In this document: one piece after another, positions 1-7,553 of the stretch
How the letters are laid out: every line of letters begins with the position of its first letter
Numbering within the stretch: the stretch's first letter is position 1
DNA from: Hyphomicrobiaceae bacterium
Lineage (GTDB): Bacteria > Pseudomonadota > Alphaproteobacteria > Rhizobiales > Hyphomicrobiaceae
Direction: 5' to 3'
NCBI GenBank assembly: GCA_002919265.1
Contig: PKEY01000085.1
Span: 1 to 64,000 of the forward strand
Length of the DNA: 64,000 nt
Program-made: the position numbers and the translations under genes
The notes under the pieces: model-generated
Database searches by the model: none
What the model was told of the DNA's origin: nothing
The model's input: only the letters and a program-made list of their open reading frames with translations

Positions 1-108
1 CGCCTCGGCGCGCTTCTGTTCGAGATCGGCGACGAGCGCTCGCATCGCTTCGGCATTCGCGCGAAAAGCTCGGGTCGACGTGTTGATCTGAGATACGATC
101 TTCGGCAT
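1..108 (-). CDS. Acyl-CoA carboxylase beta subunit, N-terminal fragment (methylcrotonyl/propionyl-CoA carboxylase type)
   Basis: Only the first 36 codons lie in the window; the gene runs off the left edge. The translation begins MPKIVSQINTSTRAF and continues RANAEAMRALVADL. This matches the usual N-terminus of carboxyltransferase subunits of biotin-dependent 3-methylcrotonyl-CoA or related acyl-CoA carboxylases, which open with a short segment ending FRAN-x-x-AMxALVADL. A GAGAGG element lies just upstream of the ATG at 108. The catalytic carboxyltransferase domain is outside the window, so the exact acyl-CoA substrate cannot be assigned. A role in leucine or odd-chain acyl-CoA catabolism is inferred from the family. 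Confidence 0.6.
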   Translation of the reverse strand, partial: MPKIVSQINTSTRAFRANAEAMRALVADLEQKRAEA

Positions 109-206
109 GGCACCTCTCGGAGGACGCGGCGCCATATCAAGCAGCGCAAGCGGGAGTCCGCAAGTGAGATCGCCCAGGCGGCTCCCGCAACCCGCAATTT
201 CGACGT

Positions 207-1334
207 TTAACGGACCTGATTCACGGTGTACAGGAGCACCAGCGTGACCAGCTCGGCCTGGCGATGCGTGTCGGTCTTCGCCATCAGCGACTTGAGCTGG
301 CTTCGAATGGTGCCGATGGAAACCCGGTGCTCCTCAGCGATGGTGGCCGGATCCTTGCCCTGAGCCAGCGCCACTGCGACCCGAACTTCCGCCGGCGTCA
401 GACCAAAAGCCTCGGCGAGCGCCGAGCTAGCCACCTGTCTGCGCGCCTCGGGCTCCTCCAGCACCAAAATGGCCTTTCCTGGATTGAACACATCCCTGAT
501 CCCGCCCCTTAGCGGAATGGCGTAGGCAATCAGCGGGCCGCTCTCATACCTTTCAATGACGACTGTCGGCCGCGTGCGCTCCCGCTTCAACCCAACCTCA
601 GACGCCAATGCGGCCTGGATAATGCCCTGGAGGGCGGCATTGCCCGCCGAATTGGACGCCACGATCCGGCCGCCTGCGATATCGATGCCTTTGCCCATCA
701 ACTGCTCGGCACAGGCATTCACCTTCAAGACCCGCCCATTATGACCCAGCAGGATGCCTCCGCAGGCCATCTGGTCGAAGGCGAACAGCACACCCTCTGC
801 CCGCGCTAGAGCCAAGCGAATGGAAATTTGGGCCGCGCGTGTGAAATGGGGAAAAAGGGCTTCCATCGCCTCCAGCTCGGAGGAGCCAAAGCGCTCTTTA
901 TTCCCTCGTCGCTGCGTCGTGAAAAGCAGAGGTGCCCCGTCGATCATGGCGAGGACGCCGCCCGCCTCCCATCTGTAGCCGAGGCGGGCGATCATCTCCC
1001 TGTTGTATGGATCTTTATCGAGCTCGACCTGAGAGAACAGATCTGATTCCGTGGCAGCGCGCCCCAGAGCAAAACGCAACGCCCGAGCAGGCCGCGGGTT
1101 GTGGAGCTCCTTCCCGTCTCCCCTGATGGCCCAATCGACAAGGTCATCTATCGACGGTGACCAGAAGCCTTGTGTTTCAGACGCGTTTGCTGATGGCCTG
1201 AAGATAAGCGCCCCGCGAGCGCCCAACGCCTCGGCGATCTCTTGAAGAACATCACCCCAGGTTTCAGGATCGCCGACCGCGCCATAGATCCTGTCCACCA
1301 CCTTCTCGAGGTGATGGGCCCGAACGTCCGCCAT
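207..1334 (-). CDS. LuxR-family transcriptional regulator with long N-terminal sensory region
   Basis: This 375-residue protein ends in a GerE/LuxR-type helix-turn-helix: LTPAEVRVAVALAQGKDPATI, then a recognition-helix region with SIGTIRSQLKSLMAKT at about residues 310-365. The N-terminal 300 residues have no recognisable acyl-homoserine-lactone or receiver domain. They look like the PAS/GAF-like sensor part of solitary LuxR regulators found in Hyphomicrobiales. GGAGAG lies six bases before the ATG at 1334. The gene is divergent from the GTPase pair that starts at 1573, so it could control them or the carboxylase gene on its other side; this is inference only. The ligand is unknown. Confidence 0.75.
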   Translation of the reverse strand: MADVRAHHLEKVVDRIYGAVGDPETWGDVLQEIAEALGARGALIFRPSANASETQGFWSPSIDDLVDWAIRGDGKELHNPRPARALRFALGRAATESDLFSQVELDKDPYNREMIARLGYRWEAGGVLAMIDGAPLLFTTQRRGNKERFGSSELEAMEALFPHFTRAAQISIRLALARAEGVLFAFDQMACGGILLGHNGRVLKVNACAEQLMGKGIDIAGGRIVASNSAGNAALQGIIQAALASEVGLKRERTRPTVVIERYESGPLIAYAIPLRGGIRDVFNPGKAILVLEEPEARRQVASSALAEAFGLTPAEVRVAVALAQGKDPATIAEEHRVSIGTIRSQLKSLMAKTDTHRQAELVTLVLLYTVNQVR

Positions 1335-1572
1335 TCATCTCTCCCCGATCCGCAGGCGGAATGTTAGCAGAAGGATAGACAACGTGAAGATTGGCCGCGC
1401 GAGTGGTGAATTTTTCAGCAACTGACAGCTTCAATATTGCCTGTAGCGCAGCTGAATTGGCGTTAAGCCAACCGGCTGGCCGGGTGACGCGTTCCTGATC
1501 TGCCCTTGAAGGGGCATGGAGCGAGCGCTAGCTCCATCATTGGGTCTCACCAGCGCAAGGCGCGAAAACGGA

Positions 1573-2820
1573 ATGATCGACTGGTTGCCCCATTGGCGAG
1601 GTCTTCTGGCCCGTCGATGGAACAAGTTATGGACGGCGGTGATGAATCCGGCGGCAGGCGCACGCGAGGCTGAGGCCATCGCAGTGTCTGCGCGGGAAAA
1701 CGCCACAGTTGTATGGCTCCTGGGCAAAGTCCAGTCGGGCAAAACCTCCATCGTGCGCGCCTTGACCGGCTGCACCGATGCTGAAATCGGCACCGGCTAC
1801 GCGCCATGCACGCGCACTTCGCGTGTCTTTGACTTCCCGCCTGAAGCGCCGGTCATCCGCTTCCTCGACACGCGCGGGCTAGGGGAAGCACGATACGACC
1901 CGACCGAAGATTTGGCCTTTGCTGAAAGGCAGGCCCATTTGCTGCTGGTCGTGATGCGGGCGCTTGATCCGCAGCAAGATGCAATTGTTTCGATCGTTCG
2001 CGATTTGCGGACGCGCCGGCCGGCGTGGCCTGTGATCGTCGCTCAAACGTCTTTGCATGATGGCTATCCGCCCGGGGCCAACCATCCTCCTCAGTACGCT
2101 TTCGACTCTCAGGGCCTGCCGACAGCAGACGTCCCTGCGGAGCTCGCGCGCAGCCTCGCGTTCCAACGGTCATTATTCAGAGATCTGCCTGGCACCGGTC
2201 TCGTCTCTTTCGTCCCTATCGACTTCACGCAGCCTGAAGACGGCTTCCAACCGGTGAACTACGGTTTTGAAGCCCTCACAGCAGCTTTGCGGGAAGCTGC
2301 GCCCGCGGGGCTCATTGCGTTGCTCGAAGGGGTGCAAGCAGAAGCCAACGATGCCCGCAGCCGCCGCGCTCATCCCCATATCGTTGGCTACGCCACGGCC
2401 GCCGCCGCAGCTGACATCGTGCCGCTCGCCGGTCTCGTGGCGGTTCCGGGCGTGCAGGCGAAAATGCTGCACAGCCTTGCTGCCATCTACGGCGTTTCCT
2501 GGGACAAACGGACCATCGGGGAATTTGCCAGCTGTCTTGGTACCGGAACGATTTTGCGCGCAGCAAGCCAGCTGGGTATCCGCCAACTCGTCAAGCTGAT
2601 CCCCATTTATGGACAGACCGCCGGAGCTGTGGCTGCCAGTGCCGCCAGCTTCGCCACCACGTTCGCTCTCGGCAAAGCGGCGTGCTATTTTCTCGCGCGC
2701 CGCCGGAAGGGAGAAGTTGACATGGCCGGAGTTGCCGCTGCCTACAGCGCCGCCCTTGCGGAAGCCTTCAACTACTCGTCACGGGGCGAAGCGGCCGGGC
2801 AGGCTGGGTCGGCATCATGA
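1573..2820 (+). CDS. P-loop GTPase with C-terminal DUF697 (YcjF-like) domain
   Basis: The N-terminal half is a GTPase. Walker A is GKVQSGKTSIVRALTG, a switch-like threonine lies in YAPCTRTSRVFDF, and the G3 motif is DTRGLG. A canonical NKxD G4 is absent; the corresponding stretch reads VIVAQTSLHDG. The C-terminal half (about residues 275-410) has the small-residue-rich helices typical of DUF697, starting HIVGYATAAAAADIVPLAG, which are probably membrane-associated. I start at the ATG at 1573 (MIDWLPHW) because the longer frame from 1516 lacks a ribosome site. The stop overlaps the next gene's start (ATGA), which indicates translational coupling. The layout resembles the E. coli YcjX/YcjF pairing, but the cellular role is unknown. 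Confidence 0.8.
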   Translation: MIDWLPHWRGLLARRWNKLWTAVMNPAAGAREAEAIAVSARENATVVWLLGKVQSGKTSIVRALTGCTDAEIGTGYAPCTRTSRVFDFPPEAPVIRFLDTRGLGEARYDPTEDLAFAERQAHLLLVVMRALDPQQDAIVSIVRDLRTRRPAWPVIVAQTSLHDGYPPGANHPPQYAFDSQGLPTADVPAELARSLAFQRSLFRDLPGTGLVSFVPIDFTQPEDGFQPVNYGFEALTAALREAAPAGLIALLEGVQAEANDARSRRAHPHIVGYATAAAAADIVPLAGLVAVPGVQAKMLHSLAAIYGVSWDKRTIGEFASCLGTGTILRAASQLGIRQLVKLIPIYGQTAGAVAASAASFATTFALGKAACYFLARRRKGEVDMAGVAAAYSAALAEAFNYSSRGEAAGQAGSAS

Positions 2821-4352
2821 CACCACGGCGACGCGCTAGTTTTTATCTCCGTGGCACGATGCTGGCAGTCGCCTTTTTGCTGCCGACACTGTCTCTCGTC
2901 GTATTCGGCAGTATTTGGCTCTGGCAAAATGGCTACCTCATTCATTGGGCGCTGGCCGCATGCGTTCTCACGGCGGTGATCTACACGGCGCAGCTGCTCA
3001 GCCTGCGGCGTTTTGAGAAGAGGACGGCACCCCCACCTTCGGAACCCGAAGCACAGCCAGATCCAAGCTGGACGCCGCTGGAACAAGCCGCATGGAATGA
3101 TGTCGTCGAGATATCACGCAGTATTATTCCGTCAGAGCTCGACAGTTCCCAGGCTGTGCTGGACCTCGGCCGGCGGACGGTGGAAGCGGTCGCCCGCCGC
3201 ATGCACCCGGATGAGGACAATCCGCTCCTACGCTTCACGGTACCCGAGGCGTTGGCGCTGGTCGAACGTGTAAGCGGAAAGCTCCGGCCGTTTTTCCGGG
3301 ACAATGTTCCGTTGGGTGACCAGATTACCGTCGGTCAGTTCATCAAGCTTTATGAGTGGCGCACTGTTATCGACTACGCCGAACGGGCCTACGACCTGTG
3401 GCGCGTCATCCGCATGCTCAATCCGGTGAGCGCCGCCACACACGAAATCCGCGAGCAGTTTTCGCGGCGCATGTACGAGATCGGCCGTGAGCACATCATC
3501 CGCAAGCTGGCGGAGCGCTATGTCGAGGAGGTCGGACGGGCCGCGATAGATCTATACAGCGGCCGGCTGCGAGTCACAGCTGAGGAGCTGGAACGCCACG
3601 TCACACCTGAAACGATGCGGGATCAGGCCGAAATGGCCACCCGCACGGCTGAGCCGCTTCGGTTGCTCGTGGCCGGCCAAGTCAACGCCGGCAAATCAAG
3701 TCTCGTAAACGCGCTTTCGCAGGAGGTCCGCGCCGCCGTTGACGCGCTTCCTGCCACGCCAAGCTTCCAGGCCTACGAGCTGCGTCGCGAAGGGCTGCCG
3801 ACGGCTCTCATCATCGACAGTCCCGGCCTGCAGGGCGACCCCGAAGAGATCAAGAAGCGCATCGAGGCTGCCGCAGAAAGCGACCTTATTCTGTGGGTAG
3901 TTGATGCCAGCAGGGCCGACCGGGAAGCTGATCGGGCCGCATTGGAGGGCATTCGCCAATATTTCAATGACAATCCGAACCGCCGCCGCCCGCCGATGAT
4001 GCTGGTTCTGAGCCATATCGATCGGCTGCGTCCGTTCCAGGAATGGTCACCGCCTTATGACATCGAGAAAGCGGATGGCCCGAAAGCCAAATCGATCCGC
4101 GCTGCAATGGAGGCTATCGGCGCCGATCTCGGCTTCGCGCTGGAGGACATCATCCCGGCGTGCCTCGATCAGTCGGTCGGGCTCTATAACATCGACGCCA
4201 TCTGGAGCCGCATCGCCGCGCTGTTGCCCGAAGCACAACGTGCAAATCTCGTGCGCCGCCTTGGTGGCATTTCCGGCAAGTTCGACTGGAATAGACTCTG
4301 GACTCAGGCACTCAATGCCGGCCGCGTCATCTCACGCGTGGTGGTGAAATAA
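2817..4352 (+). CDS. Membrane-anchored GTPase of the Era/YfjP-like class
   Basis: This 511-residue protein starts with two hydrophobic segments (about residues 12-34 and 40-60), so it is anchored with its bulk in the cytoplasm. A helical region of about 200 residues follows. The GTPase core has G1 GQVNAGKSSLVNALS, G3 DSPGLQGD and a degenerate G4 reading LSHIDRL. The organisation, membrane hairpin plus long helical stalk plus G domain, recalls dynamin-like or YfjP-type membrane GTPases. It is translationally coupled to the preceding DUF697 GTPase by a 4-base overlap, and the two products probably act together on the inner membrane. No partner such as HflX or a stress operon is adjacent, so function is not assigned. 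Confidence 0.8.
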   Translation: MTPRRRASFYLRGTMLAVAFLLPTLSLVVFGSIWLWQNGYLIHWALAACVLTAVIYTAQLLSLRRFEKRTAPPPSEPEAQPDPSWTPLEQAAWNDVVEISRSIIPSELDSSQAVLDLGRRTVEAVARRMHPDEDNPLLRFTVPEALALVERVSGKLRPFFRDNVPLGDQITVGQFIKLYEWRTVIDYAERAYDLWRVIRMLNPVSAATHEIREQFSRRMYEIGREHIIRKLAERYVEEVGRAAIDLYSGRLRVTAEELERHVTPETMRDQAEMATRTAEPLRLLVAGQVNAGKSSLVNALSQEVRAAVDALPATPSFQAYELRREGLPTALIIDSPGLQGDPEEIKKRIEAAAESDLILWVVDASRADREADRAALEGIRQYFNDNPNRRRPPMMLVLSHIDRLRPFQEWSPPYDIEKADGPKAKSIRAAMEAIGADLGFALEDIIPACLDQSVGLYNIDAIWSRIAALLPEAQRANLVRRLGGISGKFDWNRLWTQALNAGRVISRVVVK

Positions 4353-4372
4353 TTCGGCGAAACCTGCTGACA

Positions 4373-6013
4373 CTACGAAGGCAAGACGCGCCGCAGAATT
4401 GCGGTCGTGTTCGCTCGCTCCAATCCCTGTCCGTAGGTTTGGTTCGGCGGGCCGCTGAGCCGTGTGGAAATAAAGGCATCAGCAACGTCAGTATCACCCT
4501 GACTACGAAGAATCATGCCGGCAGCCGTCAGCGCCATCAGCTCGGTCAGCTCTCGCGCCCGCACGTCCAGCATGCGGGGATCGTGAAGTAATCCGACCAG
4601 CCGCTCATAGGCGGCCTCGAGCTTGCGGTCGTCGGCCACGCCCTCCGCCAACTCATGCATGACGATCTGCGCCACCTCGGGCTCTTTCTGCAAAACGCGC
4701 AGCACGTCGAGGGCCATCACATTGCCCGAGCCTTCCCAGATGCTGTTGACCGGAACTTCGCGGTAGATGCGCGCAAGGCCATGCTCCTCCACGTAGCCGT
4801 TTCCGCCGAGGCACTCCATGGCCTCACCCACCATCATCGGTGCAACCTTGCAAACCCAGAACTTGGTCACAGGCGTCATGAGCCGACGCCAGGCAGCCGC
4901 CCGCACATCTTCGGGATGATCGAAACTGCGGGCGAGGCGAAAGACCAGTGCGGTTGCTGCCTCTACGTCGAGCGCCATGTCCGCCAGCACTTGTGTCATC
5001 AGCGCGTGGTCGATAAGCTTGCGGCCAAATACGCTGCGGTGCTGGGCATGATGGACGGCCATCGCCAGCGCCAGCCGCATGAGCCCTGCGGATGAGACGG
5101 CACAATCGAGCCGTGTATAGGTGACCATCTCGATGATGGCCGGTACGCCGCGGCCCTCCTCACCAATGAGCCAGGCGTGCGCCCCGTGAAACTCGACCTC
5201 AGCGGACGCATTTGACCGATTCCCGAGCTTGTCCTTCAGCCGCTGCAGCCGAAGCGCGTTGATCGTGCCGTCCGGCAAATGCCGGGGGACGAAGAAGCAC
5301 GAAAGGCCTCCGCGTGTCTGCGCCAGCACAAGGAAGGCGTCCGACATGGGAGCTGAGAAGAACCACTTGTGGCCGGTGAGGATGTACTCCCCGCCGGGGC
5401 CGCCACTGGCCACCGGCTCGGCGCGGGTGGTGTTGGCACGAACATCCGTGCCGCCCTGCTTCTCGGTCATGCCCATGCCGATGGTAATGGACGACTTCTC
5501 GGCCGCCGGCCGGAAGGTCGGGTCATAGTCGCGCGACAGGATGCGCGGCACCCATTCGTCTGCGATTTCCGGCTGCAGCCGCAGCGTCGGCACGGCCGCG
5601 TTGGTCATGGTGATGGGGCAGCAGTGACCGGCCTCCATCTGGGCCGTCATGTAAAAGGCAGCCGCCCTGGCAACATTAACCGCGAGCGCGCTGTTGCCCG
5701 ATCTTTCCCAAGAGCCACAATGCAGCCCTGCCCCCATGCTTTGGGCCATGCAGGCGTGGTAGGCAGGATGAAACTCGACGAAGTCGATCCTACGCCCCTG
5801 AGCATCGTGCGTCCGCAGCCGTGGGGGATACTCGTTAGCAAGACGCCCCTGCTCGAACGCCTCCGCGCTTCCGCACAGCGCGCCGAATTCCTCGAGCTGG
5901 CGGACAGCATGGCCAGCCCCTTCCCGCACGACGGCTTCGCGAAGAGCGGTGTCCGTGGCGAACAGGTTCACGTCCACGAATGGCGGCGATTGATTTGGGG
6001 CTTCGTCGAGCAT
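4373..6013 (-). CDS. aidB: AidB-type acyl-CoA dehydrogenase (DNA alkylation response family)
   Basis: At 546 residues it fits the AidB subfamily, which is longer than ordinary acyl-CoA dehydrogenases at about 380. The N-terminus carries the AidB signature NQSPPFVDVNLFATD. The flavin/substrate region reads GMGMTEKQGGTDVRANTT, followed by LTGHKWFFSAPMSDAFLVL. The C-terminal domain contains WEGSGNVMALDVLR, where AidB places its active-site glutamate. E. coli AidB binds FAD and DNA and belongs to the Ada regulon. No ada or alkB is adjacent here, so it may instead be a general acyl-CoA dehydrogenase paralogue. It converges on the GTPase operon with a 20-base gap and no clear terminator. Confidence 0.88.
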   Translation of the reverse strand: MLDEAPNQSPPFVDVNLFATDTALREAVVREGAGHAVRQLEEFGALCGSAEAFEQGRLANEYPPRLRTHDAQGRRIDFVEFHPAYHACMAQSMGAGLHCGSWERSGNSALAVNVARAAAFYMTAQMEAGHCCPITMTNAAVPTLRLQPEIADEWVPRILSRDYDPTFRPAAEKSSITIGMGMTEKQGGTDVRANTTRAEPVASGGPGGEYILTGHKWFFSAPMSDAFLVLAQTRGGLSCFFVPRHLPDGTINALRLQRLKDKLGNRSNASAEVEFHGAHAWLIGEEGRGVPAIIEMVTYTRLDCAVSSAGLMRLALAMAVHHAQHRSVFGRKLIDHALMTQVLADMALDVEAATALVFRLARSFDHPEDVRAAAWRRLMTPVTKFWVCKVAPMMVGEAMECLGGNGYVEEHGLARIYREVPVNSIWEGSGNVMALDVLRVLQKEPEVAQIVMHELAEGVADDRKLEAAYERLVGLLHDPRMLDVRARELTELMALTAAGMILRSQGDTDVADAFISTRLSGPPNQTYGQGLERANTTAILRRVLPS

Positions 6014-6181
6014 GTGACTGATCCGCGAATAAGTTGCAGCGGCATCTGATGGTGGCTCAGATTTCCGGATTCCCGCTGTATCGTCACCAACGCTCCAGCC
6101 AGCCGATTCGCAGGCTGAAGGTGCCTTCTCACTTTACCAGAAGACTCTCACCGCCGGCGGCGCATGCCCGAGTCGGCATGG

Positions 6182-6673
6182 CTACTCGGTTGCGGCGATC
6201 CCCTTCATGCGATCCAGCGCGGATTGCAAAATGATCGTGGCAGCCACCTTGTCGATGACTTCTCCACGCCGCTTCCGGCTCCTGTCCGCCTCGATCAACA
6301 TGCGCTCTGCGGCCATCGTCGACCAGCGCTCGTCCCATAGCAAAATCGGCAGCGGTGACACCTGGTTGAAGTTGCGCGCGAAAGCACGCGTGGCCTGCGC
6401 GCGTGGCCCTTCGCTTCCGTCCAGATTGCGGGGCAGACCGAGCACCACCCCACCCGCACCCTGCTCGGCTGCAATAGCCATCAGGCGCTCAGCATCGGCC
6501 TTGAACTTGGTTCGGGAGATCGTCTCGTAAGATGACGCGATGGTGCGCGTCACATCGGAGAGCGCCACGCCAATCGTCTTCGTACCAAGGTCCAAGCCCA
6601 AGAGACGCTTTCCCGGTGGCACGAGCTTCACGAACTCCGCTGGGTCGGTGAGGGTTTGGCCAGACTGGACCAC
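6182..6673 (-). CDS. ruvX: Putative pre-16S rRNA nuclease / Holliday junction resolvase-like RuvX (YqgF)
   Basis: The protein has an RNase H-like fold. The first catalytic motif is LLGLDLGTKTIGVALSD, the middle motif GGVVLGLPRNLDGSEG, and the last segment LLWDERWSTMAAERML followed by DKVAATIILQSALD. Family members trim the 5' end of 16S rRNA. I choose the GTG at 6673: GGAG lies five bases upstream and the resulting 163 residues fit the family. The ATG at 6829 would add 52 unrelated residues and overlap the divergent hydrolase gene starting at 6780. The roughly 106 bases between 6673 and 6780 therefore hold both promoters. Confidence 0.88.
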   Translation of the reverse strand: MVQSGQTLTDPAEFVKLVPPGKRLLGLDLGTKTIGVALSDVTRTIASSYETISRTKFKADAERLMAIAAEQGAGGVVLGLPRNLDGSEGPRAQATRAFARNFNQVSPLPILLWDERWSTMAAERMLIEADRSRKRRGEVIDKVAATIILQSALDRMKGIAATE

Positions 6674-6779
6674 GAACTCTCCGCAGATCTGAATGTTCAC
6701 CGAAAGGGTTGTTGCATCGGGCGCTCGCCTTATACTGCCCGCCAACCCGAGATGTCGCCCAAGAAAAACGAGGTAATCA

Positions 6780-7469
6780 ATGAAGATTACATGGTTCGGC
6801 CACTCGTGCTTCCGAATCGAAACCGGCAACAGCGTGCTTCTGATCGACCCCTACCTCAAGGGCAACCCGTCCTTTGAGAATTCGGGCGTTTCCTGGGAGG
6901 AGGCGACCAAGGGCGTAACGCACGTCGCCCTCACCCACGGTCACGACGACCACATCGGGGACGCGGCCGAGATCTGCAAGCTGCGTGGCGCCACATTGTT
7001 TGCCGTCTTCGAGCTGGCGATGCACATCAACAGCAAAGGCGCCGAGAAGCTCGAGCCGATGAATACGGGCGGCACGGTCCGTTCGACCGACTTCGACCTC
7101 ACGTTCACACAGGCGCTGCACTCGTCGTCGTCCAACGGCGTCTACCTCGGCAATCCGTGCGGCATCGTCCTCCGGACGCGGGAGGAGAAGACGCTCTACC
7201 ACATGGGCGACACGGATGTTTTCTCCGACATGGAGCACATCAACGAGCTTTATAAGCCCACAATCGGCATCGTGCCCATCGGCGACCGCTTTACCATGGG
7301 TGCCAAGTCAGCCGCCTATGCCTGCAAGAAATTCTTCAACTTCAGCACGATCATTCCTTGCCACTACGGAACCTTCCCCCTGCTTGACCAAACAGCTGAT
7401 GCCTTTGTGGCCGAAATGGCAGGGCACAATGTGGTCGTGCCGAAGATAGGGGAAGTCGTTACCGTCTAA
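6780..7469 (+). CDS. UPF0173 family metal-dependent hydrolase (metallo-beta-lactamase fold)
   Basis: This 229-residue protein opens MKITWFGHSCFRIE, as UPF0173 proteins do. It carries the metal-binding motif THGHDDHIGD (HxHxDH), a later MGDTDVFSDM aspartate and a C-terminal IPCHYGTFPLL histidine, the set expected for a di-metal site. Length is normal for the family. The physiological substrate of UPF0173 enzymes is not established. It is divergent from ruvX and followed by the membrane spermidine-synthase-like gene, with 84 bases between them. Confidence 0.9.
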   Translation: MKITWFGHSCFRIETGNSVLLIDPYLKGNPSFENSGVSWEEATKGVTHVALTHGHDDHIGDAAEICKLRGATLFAVFELAMHINSKGAEKLEPMNTGGTVRSTDFDLTFTQALHSSSSNGVYLGNPCGIVLRTREEKTLYHMGDTDVFSDMEHINELYKPTIGIVPIGDRFTMGAKSAAYACKKFFNFSTIIPCHYGTFPLLDQTADAFVAEMAGHNVVVPKIGEVVTV

Positions 7470-7553
7470 CTCCCAAGGCTCCTGGCTGGCGGGAGGCAAG
7501 CCGGGTGCGAGTGCTTGCTTGAGCTTCAAAAGCCGCTGCCGACAGGAGTGCTC

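Noticed and set aside
5369..6049. 226-codon plus-strand frame
   Set aside because: It is antisense to the well-supported AidB gene, has no ribosome site or motif, and follows from high G+C codon bias.
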